Shown in pieces: positions 28,389 to 37,942 of a stretch of DNA of 64,000 bases. Both the position numbers and the translations under genes were made by a program. A model generated the notes under the pieces. The model searched no databases and was not told the DNA's origin. It saw only the letters and a program-made list of their open reading frames with translations. Position 1 is the first letter of the stretch, and every line of letters begins with the position of its first letter. The DNA comes from Calditrichota bacterium. Its GTDB lineage: Bacteria; Calditrichota; Calditrichia; Calditrichales; J004. The stretch spans positions 1 to 64,000 of the forward strand of contig JABFGF010000003.1 of NCBI GenBank assembly GCA_013112635.1. The letters run 5' to 3'.

Positions 28389-28802
28389 CTAATTAATTTT
28401 AAATGTATAATTTATTTTTACTGTTGTTGCCAACATTTTAGAAACGGAACAATATTTATTTATAGAAAGGTCAAGTGCCCGTTCAACTTTCTTCTCTTCT
28501 AACTCACCTGACAATTCATATTCAAGATGTATCTCAGTGAAAACTGCCGGGATATTTTTTTCATCCCTTTTGGCTTTGACAGATATTTTTAAATCATCTA
28601 AATGCTGCCTTTGTTTTTTTAAGATGGAGATAAGGTCAATTGCGCTACAGCTTCCTAAACCCATTAAAATCAATTCCATAGGGCGGGTGCCTTTATCATT
28701 TCCCCCAGACTTTTTTCCGGCATCAATCGAAACGGAAAGCGGCCCGGAACCCATAGCTTCCATGTGAAAAGCATTGTCTTTTTTATTAATTTCGATATTC
28801 AT
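28389..28802 (-). CDS. OsmC family protein
   Basis: 137 residues. OsmC/Ohr proteins are cytoplasmic thiol peroxidases. The motif GLGSCSAIDLISILKKQRQ contains the first active-site Cys position, and a second lies in INKYCSVSKML. A PMELILMGLG segment precedes the first Cys, as in YhfA-type members. It starts directly after the metZ stop (no gap) and precedes the YeeE/YedE halves, so it may handle sulfur or persulfide chemistry rather than only organic peroxides. That is inference from the neighbours. Confidence 0.87.
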   Translation of the reverse strand: MNIEINKKDNAFHMEAMGSGPLSVSIDAGKKSGGNDKGTRPMELILMGLGSCSAIDLISILKKQRQHLDDLKISVKAKRDEKNIPAVFTEIHLEYELSGELEEKKVERALDLSINKYCSVSKMLATTVKINYTFKIN

Positions 28803-29981
28803 TTATTTTCCTTTTTCTGATTTTTTTATGGCCTGTGTAACGTCTTCAATAATGTCTTCGCTACTTTCCAATCCGACCGAGATTCGAACCAGCCCGGGAT
28901 AAATAAGGACCTGCTCCTGCTCTTCGACTGTTAGCTTTGAGTGTGTTGTGGATGAAGGGTGAGTTGCAACAGAACGTGTATCACCAAGATTAGCAGTTTT
29001 GGAAATCACTTGTAGCGAGTCTATAAATTTCTGCGCACGATCATATCCGCCTTTTAAAAGAAATGTAACAATCCCGCCGGGACCTTTCATTTGTTTTTGG
29101 GCTAATAAAAACTGCGGATGCGATTCCAAGCCTGGATAGCGTACATAGGTTAAGTGCTGGTTTTGGTCTAATTCCCTGGCCAGTGCCAAAGCATTGGAAC
29201 AATGACGCTCCATTCTTAGAGAAAGTGTTTCCAGGCTTTTCGAAAATAACCATGCATTAAATGGCGCCATTGATGGTCCTGTTTGGCGGGCAAAAAATCG
29301 CACTTCGTCAATCAATTCTTGCTTACCCACAATTACTCCACCACAAGCACGGCCTTGCCCGTCAATATATTTTGTTGCAGAATGGGCAATTAAATCTGCC
29401 CCATAATCTGCCGGTGTTTGCAAAATGGGTGTTGCAAAAGTGTTGTCAATAAACAAGATAAGGTTGTATTTGTTTTTTAATTGCTGAGCCAGCGACAGAT
29501 CTACTATGTCCAACCCGGGATTTGATGGTGTTTCAATAAAAAGCATTTTTGTGTTTTTATTTATTTTTGATTCCCATTCCTCTGGTTGTGTCGCGTTGAC
29601 AAAGCTTGTGGTTATTCCCCAGCGGGAGAGTATTTTTACTAAAATCTGATAAGTGGAGCCAAACAGCGCACGCGAGGCCAGGATATGGTCACCGGATTTT
29701 AATAATCCTGCAAAGCCGGCAAATAGGGCTGCCATTCCGGAGGCAAATGCAAAGCCGTCATCCATTTTCTCCAAAGAACACATTTTACCAACAAACTCGG
29801 TTGTGTTTGGATTTGAAAATCGCGAATAGATATTTCCGGAAATTTCATTGGCAAACAGGGCACGGCCTTGTTCGGCATCTTCAAATACAAAACTGGATGT
29901 TAAATAAAGCGGGACGGAATGTTCCCGGTTTTCTGACCGTGGAAATTGATTGCGGATATCCTTTGTTTCAGTTTTATACAT
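28803..29981 (-). CDS. metZ: O-succinylhomoserine sulfhydrylase / trans-sulfuration family PLP enzyme
   Basis: 392 residues of the Cys/Met metabolism PLP family. The PLP lysine is in AHSATKYIDGQGRACGG, and YSRFSNPNTTE, ETPSNPG and the C-terminal THPSSTTHSKL are family blocks. It is expected to condense an activated homoserine with sulfide to homocysteine in the cytoplasm. It is distinct from the MetY-type enzyme at 39545, which is longer and has a large insert. It leads an operon with osmC and two sulfur-transporter halves behind a Met/Cys-codon leader and terminator. The split between MetZ, MetB and MetC-like activities cannot be settled from sequence alone. Confidence 0.85.
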   Translation of the reverse strand: MYKTETKDIRNQFPRSENREHSVPLYLTSSFVFEDAEQGRALFANEISGNIYSRFSNPNTTEFVGKMCSLEKMDDGFAFASGMAALFAGFAGLLKSGDHILASRALFGSTYQILVKILSRWGITTSFVNATQPEEWESKINKNTKMLFIETPSNPGLDIVDLSLAQQLKNKYNLILFIDNTFATPILQTPADYGADLIAHSATKYIDGQGRACGGVIVGKQELIDEVRFFARQTGPSMAPFNAWLFSKSLETLSLRMERHCSNALALARELDQNQHLTYVRYPGLESHPQFLLAQKQMKGPGGIVTFLLKGGYDRAQKFIDSLQVISKTANLGDTRSVATHPSSTTHSKLTVEEQEQVLIYPGLVRISVGLESSEDIIEDVTQAIKKSEKGK

Positions 29982-30008
29982 ACTCTCCTCTTTTTTTTAA
30001 TTTTGGGC

Positions 30009-30041
30009 AAAAAAAAAGCCCTCCGGTATCCGAAGGGCTTT
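30009..30041 (-). terminator. Attenuator terminator upstream of metZ
   Basis: On the minus strand a 12-bp stem (30030-30041 with 30015-30026, one G-U) closes a 3-nt ATA loop and is followed by nine U residues. It lies between the leader peptide and metZ, as in transcription attenuators. Confidence 0.9.
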
Positions 30042-30064
30042 TAATAATTTTTTAAAATTATGTG

Positions 30065-30160
30065 TTATACACCAACCAGATCTCCAGTATTTGAAATCTC
30101 CATCATCATATAGCACATGCACATATTTTTAATATTTTTTAAAATCATTATTATTCTCAT
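30065..30160 (-). CDS. Met/Cys-rich leader peptide of the metZ operon
   Basis: A 31-codon ORF (ATG at 30160-30158, TAA at 30067-30065) lies between a sigma-70-like promoter and the terminator in front of metZ. It encodes seven Met and two Cys, clustered as KNMCMCYMMM at residues 11-20. That density is far above chance and puts the regulatory codons of the pathway's end products in the leader. When charged Met-tRNA or Cys-tRNA is scarce, the ribosome would stall there and favour readthrough into metZ. I did not find a convincing antiterminator pairing, so the downstream mechanism is unproven. Confidence 0.8.
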   Translation of the reverse strand: MRIIMILKNIKNMCMCYMMMEISNTGDLVGV

Positions 30161-30170
30161 TTTTAGGGCC

Positions 30171-30199
30171 AATATATCAGCAATTGTTATAAATGTAAA
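30171..30199 (-). promoter_or_regulatory. Sigma-70 promoter of the metZ leader
   Basis: Reading the minus strand, -35 TTTACA (30199-30194) and -10 TATATT (30176-30171) are separated by 17 bp, just upstream of the leader peptide start at 30160. Confidence 0.78.
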
Positions 30200-30242
30200 C
30201 TTTTTTTTATATCGACTGAAATTTATTGAGCTTGAATACCTG

Positions 30243-31289
30243 CTATATTAGCCCTTTTGCCACCATTAACTCTGCATTCAAAATTGCACCTCCTGCTGCT
30301 CCGCGGATTGTATTATGTGAGAGCACGGTAAATTTATAATCAAACAAATTACAATCTCGCAAACCTCCAATTGAAACGGCCATTCCATTTTCAAGATTGC
30401 GGTGCAGGCGAGGTTGCGGATAGCCCGGCTGATCAAAATAGTGGATCGGGTTTGATGGTGCAAAAGGCAATTTTAAATTTTGTGGCTCTGAAGTAAAATT
30501 CCTCCAGGCCTGAATAATTTCATCTGTGCTTGCCTTTTTTGATAATTTAACCTGAACCGATTCGGTATGCCCGTCAATTACAGGAACACGGTTACAAAGG
30601 GCGCTGATAGGAAGGGTTAAGTTTTCAATTTCCCCATTTTTAAAATTGCCCAAAATTTTTAAAGGCTCGGCCTCCATTTTTGCTTCTTCACCACCAATAT
30701 GTGGAATTACATTTTCCAGGATTGTTGCACTTGGTAAGCCCGGCATACCGGCGCCGGAAATGGCCTGCATAGTTGCAACATTCAATTGTTCCAGACCAAA
30801 TGAATCGAGCAAAGGTTTTAAAGCCATAACCAGACCAATGGTTGAGCAGTTCGGGTTGGTTACAATCTTGCCCTTATACTTTTGCGAATCCAATAATTGC
30901 AAATGATCTGCGTTAACTTCGGGTATCAATAACGGCACATCCTTATCAAAGCGATGATTTTTTGAATTAGAGACAACAAAATGGCCTAGCTTAGCAAAAT
31001 GTTCCTCAGCTTCTCCGGCTACTTTTGCGTCAAGACCAGAAAAAAGAAGCGGACTTTCTAAAGAAGAATCCAGTGTCTTGACAGTCAGTTTTGCAACATT
31101 TTCAGGAATTGTACCAGGCAGAAACCAATTCGCAGCTTCGGGATATTTTTTCCCCGCCGAGCGTTCGGAGGCGACAACTTCCTTAACTTCAAACCAGGGG
31201 TGGTTTTCTAATAATTGAATGAATTTTTGTCCAACGCTGCCTGTCGCGCCTAATATGGCCACAGCTATTTTCTTTTCAGGATTATTCAT
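30243..31289 (-). CDS. asd: Aspartate-semialdehyde dehydrogenase
   Basis: 348 residues. It reduces aspartyl phosphate to aspartate semialdehyde with NADPH, the second step of the aspartate family pathway, in the cytoplasm. The Rossmann motif is ILGATGSVGQKF and the catalytic Cys148 lies in TNPNCSTIG. The overall pattern resembles the archaeal/fungal-type ASADH more than the enterobacterial one. It follows hisIE by a 119-bp gap that holds a palindromic repeat. Aspartate kinase is encoded in the divergent metY array at 42042. Confidence 0.92.
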   Translation of the reverse strand: MNNPEKKIAVAILGATGSVGQKFIQLLENHPWFEVKEVVASERSAGKKYPEAANWFLPGTIPENVAKLTVKTLDSSLESPLLFSGLDAKVAGEAEEHFAKLGHFVVSNSKNHRFDKDVPLLIPEVNADHLQLLDSQKYKGKIVTNPNCSTIGLVMALKPLLDSFGLEQLNVATMQAISGAGMPGLPSATILENVIPHIGGEEAKMEAEPLKILGNFKNGEIENLTLPISALCNRVPVIDGHTESVQVKLSKKASTDEIIQAWRNFTSEPQNLKLPFAPSNPIHYFDQPGYPQPRLHRNLENGMAVSIGGLRDCNLFDYKFTVLSHNTIRGAAGGAILNAELMVAKGLI

Positions 31290-31314
31290 TTTCTTTCCTT
31301 TTTAAATTGGTCCT

Positions 31315-31401
31315 GTCATTCTGAACGCAGTGAAGAATCCCTATTTTTTCTGAGAATTAAAAATAGGATGCTTCTCCCAATAAAACCGGGCTCAACATGA
31401 C
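31315..31401. repeat. Dispersed palindromic repeat, family A, copy 1
   Basis: Starts GTCATTCTGAACGCAGTGAA and ends CTCAACATGAC, with an inner CCTATTTTT/AAAAATAGG stem. It fills most of the asd-hisIE gap. Similar elements recur six more times in this window. Confidence 0.75.
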
Positions 31402-31408
31402 ATTTGCT

Positions 31409-32002
31409 TTACTTATGTCTTTTTTCTAATACGTCTACAACTTCACTGAACTCAATATTTTGATGAGCAAGTAAAACCAACAAATGATACAATAAATCGG
31501 CTGACTCTTCTTTGACCCGACCTTTATTATTTGCCATCGCATCAATCACAACTTCAACTGCTTCTTCACCAACTTTTTGAGCAATTTTATTTATTCCTTT
31601 TGCAAACAATTCAGTTGTATATGATCCCTTCGGCATTATAGTTTTGCGTTCTTTGATTAACTCTTCAAGTTTAGAGAGAAAACTATGACTGGCAGAATTG
31701 GCCTCATTAAAACAGGTATCTTGTCCTGTATGGCAAACGGGTCCGGCCGGGCTGGCTTTTACCAAAAGTGTGTCCTGGTCACAGTCAACAGTCATGCTTT
31801 TCAATTCCAAATAATTACCGGATGTTTCCCCCTTTGTCCAGATCGTATTTCGGGAACGGCTAAAAAAAGTTACTTTTCCGGATTTTTGGGTTTTATCCAA
31901 AGCCTCCTGGTTCATATAACCCAGCATTAGCACTTTATTGGTTTTTTCATCCTGGATAATTGCGGGCACAAGTCCGTTATTTTTGTCAAAATTTATAGTC
32001 AT
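31409..32002 (-). CDS. hisIE: Bifunctional phosphoribosyl-AMP cyclohydrolase / phosphoribosyl-ATP pyrophosphatase
   Basis: About 197 residues from the ATG at 32002, which has an AGGAC ribosome-binding site. A longer in-frame start adds 12 non-conserved residues. Residues 1-110 are the HisI cyclohydrolase domain (MLGYMNQEAL, FFSRSRNTIWTKGETSGN, DCDQDTLLV with the metal-binding Asp/Cys region), and residues 115-197 are the HisE pyrophosphatase domain (GEEAVEVVIDAM, ESADLLYHLLVLL). Together they catalyse steps 2 and 3 of histidine synthesis. It is the last gene of the his operon and is separated from hisF by a palindromic repeat. Confidence 0.93.
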   Translation of the reverse strand: MTINFDKNNGLVPAIIQDEKTNKVLMLGYMNQEALDKTQKSGKVTFFSRSRNTIWTKGETSGNYLELKSMTVDCDQDTLLVKASPAGPVCHTGQDTCFNEANSASHSFLSKLEELIKERKTIMPKGSYTTELFAKGINKIAQKVGEEAVEVVIDAMANNKGRVKEESADLLYHLLVLLAHQNIEFSEVVDVLEKRHK

Positions 32003-32033
32003 TTTTATGTCCTGTTGCAAAATCATGAATGCT

Positions 32034-32110
32034 GTCATTCTGGAGTTCGGTTATATCGAACGAAGAATCCAATAATTGATAAGGGGATACTTCGCTTTGC
32101 TCGGTATGAC
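32034..32110. repeat. Dispersed palindromic repeat, family A, copy 2
   Basis: Begins GTCATTCTGGAG and contains CGAAGAATCC; the opposite arm GGATACTTCGCTTTGCTC ends in GGTATGAC. It occupies the hisIE-hisF gap. Confidence 0.75.
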
Positions 32111-32141
32111 AGGCAATATCTTTTTTTCACTTTCTAAAATT

Positions 32142-32900
32142 TTAAGCGATCCTTACATTCACACCCTTTTCAAAAAGATCTAGTTTTAAGTCCGGGATTT
32201 TGATTTCACCAAAATGGAATATGCTCGCTGCAAGAGCAGCATCGGCTTTTCCGGTTGTAAAAGCATCAACAAAGTGCGAGGAATTTCCCGCGCCACCCGA
32301 GGCTATAATCGGAACAGAAAGTTTTTCCGATAGGCTACTGGTAATATCCAGTGCAAAACCTTTTTTGGTCCCATCATGATTCATAGAAGTTAATAAAATC
32401 TCTCCGGCACCTCTTTTGACAGCTTCGATGGCCCAACTTTCTGTATATAATTCTGTTGGTGTCCTCCCTCCATGAACATAAACTTTCCAGTACTTTTCAT
32501 CAAAGAAAGTATCAATTGCCAAAACTACACATTGGCTTCCAAAATTCTCGGATAGCTGGTTAAGCAAATCCGGTTCTTTAACAGCAGCAGAGTTTACAGA
32601 TATTTTATCTGCTCCTGAATCCAATAAGACTTCCACATCTTCAACGGTACAGATTCCACCGCCAACAGTGAATGGGATGTTGATATAACAGGCAATTTTT
32701 TTTACAAGTTTGGCAAATGTGGCCCGTTTTTCAATGGTGGCTGTTATGTCCAAAAAAACCAACTCATCTGCACCTTGGTCAGCATAAGCCTGCCCAAGTT
32801 CAACCGGATCGCCAGCCTCACGGATGTCTACAAAATTGATTCCTTTTACTGTTTTGCCATCCCTGATATCCAGACATGGAATTATTCTTTTTGTCAGCAT
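32142..32900 (-). CDS. hisF: Imidazole glycerol phosphate synthase, cyclase subunit
   Basis: 252 residues of a (beta/alpha)8 barrel. It starts with [20 protein letters not shown] and has the ligand-binding [10 protein letters not shown] and [12 protein letters not shown] loops. The catalytic Asp residues are expected in CLDIRDG and in AIDTFF. With the HisH glutaminase it makes imidazole glycerol phosphate and AICAR. It is in the order hisH-hisA-hisF typical of proteobacterial-type his operons, with a palindromic repeat on each side. Confidence 0.95.
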   Translation of the reverse strand: MLTKRIIPCLDIRDGKTVKGINFVDIREAGDPVELGQAYADQGADELVFLDITATIEKRATFAKLVKKIACYINIPFTVGGGICTVEDVEVLLDSGADKISVNSAAVKEPDLLNQLSENFGSQCVVLAIDTFFDEKYWKVYVHGGRTPTELYTESWAIEAVKRGAGEILLTSMNHDGTKKGFALDITSSLSEKLSVPIIASGGAGNSSHFVDAFTTGKADAALAASIFHFGEIKIPDLKLDLFEKGVNVRIA

Positions 32901-32960
32901 ATTTTTATCGCCACTTAAGTCGTTTGATTGACTATCATTTTTTTTGGCAAATTAAAGTTT

Positions 32961-33035
32961 GTCATTCCTGAGTGTTCTTGCCAGGAATCTAAAAAATTTA
33001 TATTCAGATTCCCGATAAGTGCCTTCGGCAATGAC
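32961..33035. repeat. Dispersed palindromic repeat, family A, copy 3
   Basis: Starts GTCATTCCTGAGTG, has AGGAATC / GATTCCCG inner arms and ends GGCAATGAC. It sits in the hisF-hisA gap. Confidence 0.72.
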
Positions 33036-33044
33036 TTTTTACTT

Positions 33045-33767
33045 CTACTCCAAAAATGGTTCTAATTGTTTAAGTTGAATTTTTTCCTCGTAAATAGCTT
33101 TGCCGATAATTACACCATCCATGCCGTTTTTATTTAACTCAACCACATCTTCAATTTTTGAAACACCGCCACTGGCTATGATATTAAGTCCGGGGATTTC
33201 TTTTTTTACAATCTGATAAAAATCAAAAGCCGGGCCTTGCAAAACACCATCACGGGAAATATCTGTGCAAACGGTATTTCGAAATCCATTTATATATTGA
33301 TTTTTTAAAAAATTTAGAATCTCAATCGATTTGGTTTCCTGCCACCCGGATACTGCAACTTTGTTATCTTTGAAATCTGCGCCTAATATAATTTTTTCCG
33401 GTCCATACTTTTTTAGCCAGGATAATGCCAGTTTTTCATTTTTGACTGTGACACTACCGGCAGTTATTTGTTGTGCGCCGCACTCAAAAGCAATTTTTAA
33501 ATCATGATCTGATTGTACACCACCGCCAAAATCGATTTTTAAATTTGTATTTTTAGCTACTTTTTGTAAAACGGGATGATTAATTATTTTACGCTGTCGT
33601 GCACCATCCAAATCGATCATGTGCAGATATTTTATACCGGCATCTTCAAATTGTTTTGCCACTTCAAGAGGATCGCTGTTATAAATTTTTTTGGTCTCAA
33701 AATCGCCTTTTGTCAGGCGGACGCATTTACCTTCAATAATATCAATAGCCGGGATTATTCTGATCAT
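33045..33767 (-). CDS. hisA: ProFAR isomerase
   Basis: 240 residues, a (beta/alpha)8 barrel related to HisF. It starts [21 protein letters not shown], with the catalytic Asp in AIDI and phosphate-binding DFGGGVQS and IASGGVSKIED loops. The CTDISRDGVLQGPA segment holds the second catalytic Asp. It opens the ring of ProFAR to PRFAR, step 4 of histidine synthesis. It overlaps hisH by 4 bp. Confidence 0.95.
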   Translation of the reverse strand: MIRIIPAIDIIEGKCVRLTKGDFETKKIYNSDPLEVAKQFEDAGIKYLHMIDLDGARQRKIINHPVLQKVAKNTNLKIDFGGGVQSDHDLKIAFECGAQQITAGSVTVKNEKLALSWLKKYGPEKIILGADFKDNKVAVSGWQETKSIEILNFLKNQYINGFRNTVCTDISRDGVLQGPAFDFYQIVKKEIPGLNIIASGGVSKIEDVVELNKNGMDGVIIGKAIYEEKIQLKQLEPFLE

Positions 33768-34345
33768 AGTTCCATAAAATTTTTTAAGATTTGTTCACCC
33801 ACTTTTGCACTTTTTTCCGGGTGAAATTGTAGTGCGTAAAAATTATCTTTTTGTAATGCCGCGCTGAATGGGACAGAGTAGATCGTTTTTGCGATTGTAT
33901 TTTTGCTTAATTCGGCATAATAGCTGTGCACAAAATAGACGTAACTACGATCTGCAATATCTGTGAACAAGGGTCCTTTTAAGTCCTGCAATGCATTCCA
34001 ACCCATGTGTGGGACTTTTTCAGTTTCCGGGAATTTTTTTACTTCGGTATCAAAAATATTTAAGCCTATGGTATTGTTCTCTTCCGATTGTTTGCAAAAA
34101 AGCTGCAGCCCAAGGCAAATCCCTAAAACAGGTTGTTTCAACTCAATTAATACATCAGACAATCCTTTTGAATCGAGGTAGTTTTTTGCAGTACTCGCCT
34201 CTCCCACACCGGGAAAAATCACTTTATCTGCATTTTGAATTGTTCCCGGGTCATCGCTTACAAAAGGCTCAACACCCAATCTTTGTAGGGCCGATCGGAC
34301 AGAATAAACATTGCCTGCATTATATTTTATGATCACTATTTTCAT
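33764..34345 (-). CDS. hisH: Imidazole glycerol phosphate synthase, glutaminase subunit
   Basis: 193 residues of the class I glutamine amidotransferase fold. The nucleophile is Cys77 in GICLGLQLF and the catalytic His/Glu lie in LQFHPEKS. The oxyanion segment is PGVGEA. It provides ammonia to HisF. It overlaps hisA and hisB by 4 bp on each side, so the central part of the operon is translationally coupled. Confidence 0.95.
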   Translation of the reverse strand: MKIVIIKYNAGNVYSVRSALQRLGVEPFVSDDPGTIQNADKVIFPGVGEASTAKNYLDSKGLSDVLIELKQPVLGICLGLQLFCKQSEENNTIGLNIFDTEVKKFPETEKVPHMGWNALQDLKGPLFTDIADRSYVYFVHSYYAELSKNTIAKTIYSVPFSAALQKDNFYALQFHPEKSAKVGEQILKNFMEL

Positions 34346-35433
34346 AGCAACCCTTTAGTGCTGGGAATTTGCTGATTGCCTGAATCACGCTTTACAGCCA
34401 TTTTTATTGAACGGGCCACTGCTTTAAAAATCCCTTCAATTTTGTGATGCTCATTTTTGCCTTTTGCTTTTATATATAGGTTACATTTGGCGCTATCTGA
34501 AAATGATTTGAAAAAATGATAGAACATTTCAGTTGGCATTTCACCAATTCGTTCACGCTTAAATTTTGTTTTCCATTGCAGCTCGTTTCTACCTGAAAAA
34601 TCTATTGCAACCTGTGCAATCGATTCATCCATTGGCAGTAAAAACCCATAGCGTTCAATCCCTTTTTTATTCCCCAAAGCTTGCAAAAATAATTCTCCAA
34701 TTACGATAGCAGTATCCTCAACAGAATGATGTTCATCAACATTTAAATCGCCTTTTACATCCACAGTCAAATCACACATAGAGTGCTTTGCAAATAGCTC
34801 TAACATATGATCAAAAAAACCGATTCCGGTATTTAGTTTTGCTTGTCCGTTTCCATCAAGGTTAAGCCGGACGAATATGTCGGTTTCATGGGTGGTTCTT
34901 CTCAGCTCTGCAACCCGATCCGGGAAGCGCAATATTGAATAAATCTCACTCCAGTCATCTGTTACAAAATCGGCTTTTGCATCTTCTCTGTCGCTAATTA
35001 AAATTGATTTTGCGCCTAGGTTTTTTGCCAATTGCACATCACTCATACGGTCGCCGATTACAAAAGAATTTGCCAGATCATACTCACCATTTTGATATTC
35101 CTTTAGCATCCCGGTTCCCGGTTTTCTGTTGGGAGAATTTTCTTGTGGTAAGCTGCTGTCTATCAAAATGTCACTAAATTGGATGCCTTCGCTGTCCAGT
35201 GTTTTCATCATTTTATTATGAGCCGGCCAAAAAGTATCCTCCGGAAATGATGCTGATCCAAGTCCATCCTGGTTGCTGACCATCACCAACTCAAAATCCA
35301 GATCCTTACTTATTTTATGCAGATTAACGATAACGCCAGGGTAGAATTCCAGCTTTTCAAGTGAATCGATTTGTTCATCAGCCGGTTCAATAATGAGCGT
35401 TCCATCACGATCAATAAAAAGAACTTTTTTCAT
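34342..35433 (-). CDS. hisB: Bifunctional histidinol-phosphatase / imidazoleglycerol-phosphate dehydratase
   Basis: 363 residues. Residues 1-165 are a HAD-type phosphatase with the nucleophile motif LFIDRDGTL and the [12 protein letters not shown] segment. Residues 170-363 are the IGP dehydratase, with the metal-binding [10 protein letters not shown] and [11 protein letters not shown] motifs. The fusion carries out steps 6 and 8 of histidine synthesis, the arrangement known from E. coli and many Bacteroidota. It overlaps hisC by 4 bp and hisH by 4 bp. Confidence 0.95.
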   Translation of the reverse strand: MKKVLFIDRDGTLIIEPADEQIDSLEKLEFYPGVIVNLHKISKDLDFELVMVSNQDGLGSASFPEDTFWPAHNKMMKTLDSEGIQFSDILIDSSLPQENSPNRKPGTGMLKEYQNGEYDLANSFVIGDRMSDVQLAKNLGAKSILISDREDAKADFVTDDWSEIYSILRFPDRVAELRRTTHETDIFVRLNLDGNGQAKLNTGIGFFDHMLELFAKHSMCDLTVDVKGDLNVDEHHSVEDTAIVIGELFLQALGNKKGIERYGFLLPMDESIAQVAIDFSGRNELQWKTKFKRERIGEMPTEMFYHFFKSFSDSAKCNLYIKAKGKNEHHKIEGIFKAVARSIKMAVKRDSGNQQIPSTKGLL

Positions 35434-36482
35434 TTTCCCTCTTCAATTTCTTTTAATGTGTTAATCAATTTTTGATTTTCAAGTTCAGTGCCAACAGTAA
35501 TTCTCAAACAGTTTTCGCAATGAATCAAGGATGAACGGTCCCGGACAATTATCTGTTTTTGTAAAAGTTTTTGGTAAACATTTTTTGCATCAGAAAATCG
35601 AACTAATAAAAAGTTAGAATCGGATGGAAATACTTCCTGCACATTTCTTAACTCCTTTAAGTTTTCTTCTAAAAGGGTTCTTTGTGAATGAATCCTTTGA
35701 ACCATTTTTTCCTTCAACAGAACATTTTGTAATGCATTTTCCACATGTGTTTGAGTCAGCATATTTACGTTATATGGATACTTTATGTTATTTAAAATTT
35801 GTATAATTTTTTGATGAGCAAAGGCCATCCCCAACCGTAAACCAGCCAAGCCCCAAGCTTTAGAAAACGTCTGAAGAACCACAAGGTTTTCGAATTCATT
35901 TAGTCGCCCAGTCCAGCTTTCGGCCTCTGCAAAATCTATATAAGCTTCATCAACAATAACCAATCCGCTAAACTTTTCTAATAAAAACTCAATTGCTTCT
36001 TTTTGCAAAAGATTTCCAGAGGGATTATTTGGAGAACACAGAAAAATCAATTTTGTGTTTTTTGTAATGCTTTTTAATACAGGTTCAATTTCAATATTAA
36101 AACTTTTATTTAAGGGGATGTCAATCGTTTTCACATCATTCAAATCCGCACAAACTTTATACATGCCGTAAGTTGGAGGCATTATTATTACCGAATCTTC
36201 ACGCGGTTCACAAAATGCGCGAATTAACAAATCGATTGCTTCGTCGCTGCCATTGCCCAGAAAAGTATTTTCCGCAGGGATATTTTTTATTTGACTAAGT
36301 TTGTTTTTTAAATCACTCTGATATGGATCAGGATAACGATTTGATTGCAGCTCTAAAACAGAGCCGAGCGAATTTTCATTGGCATCAAGAAAAATCCCAA
36401 CTTCACCGGTATACTCATCCCGCGCTGAACTATATGGCTTAAAAGCTTTTATATTTTTTCGTAATAACTTCTCTATTTCCAA
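35430..36482 (-). CDS. hisC: Histidinol-phosphate aminotransferase
   Basis: 350 residues of the class I/II aminotransferase fold. The PLP lysine is in [17 protein letters not shown], and [23 protein letters not shown] and VDEAYIDFA are family blocks. It transaminates imidazole acetol phosphate with glutamate. It overlaps hisB by 4 bp and is separated from hisD by a 170-bp gap filled with a REP-like palindrome. Confidence 0.93.
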   Translation of the reverse strand: MEIEKLLRKNIKAFKPYSSARDEYTGEVGIFLDANENSLGSVLELQSNRYPDPYQSDLKNKLSQIKNIPAENTFLGNGSDEAIDLLIRAFCEPREDSVIIMPPTYGMYKVCADLNDVKTIDIPLNKSFNIEIEPVLKSITKNTKLIFLCSPNNPSGNLLQKEAIEFLLEKFSGLVIVDEAYIDFAEAESWTGRLNEFENLVVLQTFSKAWGLAGLRLGMAFAHQKIIQILNNIKYPYNVNMLTQTHVENALQNVLLKEKMVQRIHSQRTLLEENLKELRNVQEVFPSDSNFLLVRFSDAKNVYQKLLQKQIIVRDRSSLIHCENCLRITVGTELENQKLINTLKEIEEGK

Positions 36483-36547
36483 TGATAAATTTCCTAATCA
36501 AAATTGTTTTATCGACTTTTGTCGAAAGTATTCTAGAATAATTTCTT

Positions 36548-36636
36548 ACCCACCCCTAACCCCTCCAAGGAGGGGAACTTATGTTGTTTCATTGCCAAAA
36601 GTCCAATTCCCCTCTCGGGAGGGGCAAGGGGTGGGT
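36548..36636. repeat. REP-like palindromic element, family B, copy 1
   Basis: The outer arms are ACCCACCCCTAACCCCTCC and GGGGCAAGGGGTGGGT, with inner AAGGAGGGGAA / TTCCCCTCTCGGGAGG arms, about 89 bp in all. An inverted near-identical copy lies at 46794. It fills the hisD-hisC gap without ending the operon. Confidence 0.85.
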
Positions 36637-36652
36637 TTCCGATTTATATCCC

Positions 36653-37939
36653 TTAGTAATCATAATTTTTCAGCCTAACCGAAACAGCATTTTTATGAGC
36701 AAACAGCTCTTCAGCTTCGGCCATGGTTTCAATCGCTGGACCAATATTTTTTAAACCACTTTCGCTTAATTCCTGAAAGCTTATTTTTTTCATAAAACTA
36801 TCCATAGATACGCCACTATAGTTTTTTGCAAATCCGTTTGTTGGCAAAACATGATTTGTTCCGGATGCATAATCACCGGCAGCTTCAGGAGAATATGGTC
36901 CAAGAAAAACCGATCCGGCATTTACTATTTTGGACTCATATTTCTTATAATTTTCAATCATCAAAATTAGGTGCTCCGGTGCATAAAAGTTTGACAATTT
37001 CATTCCCGTATCGAGATTATCCACCAGAATAAGCAAACTGTTTTCCAGCGATTTTTCTGCAATTTCTTTGCGGGGTAGATTGGCAAGCTGTTTAAATATT
37101 TCTTGATTCACTTTACCTAAAAAAGGTTCATCATCTGTGATAAAAATGACCTGGCTATCAATGCCATGTTCAGCTTGTGAGAGAAGGTCAGCGGCAACAA
37201 AGTCTGCATTAGCATTTTTATCGGCCAGCACCAATACTTCTGATGGTCCGGCAGGCATGTCGATGGCAACTTCGGAATTGGCCAACATTTGCTTTGCTAT
37301 TGTTACAAACTGGTTTCCGGGGCCAAATATTTTGTCAACCTTAGGAATTGATTTTGTACCGAAAGCCATGGCTGCAATTGCCTGAGCTCCACCAGCTTTA
37401 TAGATTTTACTAATTCCAATCTGGCTTGCAACATATAGTACAGCAGGGTGGATTTTACCCATTTGGTTTGGTGGTGAACAAAGTATAATCTCTTTACAAC
37501 CGGCCAATACAGCTGGGATTCCCAACATTAAAACAGTGGAAAAAAGAGGCGCGGTACCTCCGGGAATATAAAGCCCAACTTTCTCTATGGGTAAATTTTT
37601 ACGCCAGCAAAACACTCCGGATGATGTTTCAACTTTCTTTTCTTCAACTAATTGAGACTTATGGAAAGCAGTAATATTTTTTATTGCCAATGCAATGGCC
37701 TCTTTCAAGGATTGGTCAATTTGGCTTGTTGCCTGTTCAATCTCATTCTGTGAGACGGTAAGGTTTTTTAGATTAACTTGATCAAATTCTTGGGTAAATC
37801 GTTTTACGGCCTCATCACCTTCTTTTCTTACTGCATCCAAAATAGGTTGTATTTTTTTCTGTAACGGTTCAAAATCCTGGGAAGGACGTTTAAGTATATT
37901 TGCCCAGTTCTCTTTGGCTGGGTATCGTATTTTTTTCAT
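36653..37939 (-). CDS. hisD: Histidinol dehydrogenase
   Basis: 428 residues, the usual length. It oxidises histidinol to histidine in two NAD-dependent steps and binds zinc. Blocks seen are YIPGGTAPLFSTVLMLGIPA, KIFGPGNQFVTIAKQ, DMPAGPSEVLVLADKNA, LSQAEHGIDSQVI (catalytic Glu/His region expected just after in the family) and the C-terminal YSGVSMDSFMKKISFQE. It follows hisG by 3 bp. Confidence 0.95.
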   Translation of the reverse strand: MKKIRYPAKENWANILKRPSQDFEPLQKKIQPILDAVRKEGDEAVKRFTQEFDQVNLKNLTVSQNEIEQATSQIDQSLKEAIALAIKNITAFHKSQLVEEKKVETSSGVFCWRKNLPIEKVGLYIPGGTAPLFSTVLMLGIPAVLAGCKEIILCSPPNQMGKIHPAVLYVASQIGISKIYKAGGAQAIAAMAFGTKSIPKVDKIFGPGNQFVTIAKQMLANSEVAIDMPAGPSEVLVLADKNANADFVAADLLSQAEHGIDSQVIFITDDEPFLGKVNQEIFKQLANLPRKEIAEKSLENSLLILVDNLDTGMKLSNFYAPEHLILMIENYKKYESKIVNAGSVFLGPYSPEAAGDYASGTNHVLPTNGFAKNYSGVSMDSFMKKISFQELSESGLKNIGPAIETMAEAEELFAHKNAVSVRLKNYDY

Positions 37940-37942
37940 GAG

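Noticed and set aside
30041-30120. Antiterminator pairing for the metZ leader
   Set aside because: I looked for a segment complementary to the terminator 5' arm around the leader stop codon and found none longer than about 5 bp, so I do not claim one.
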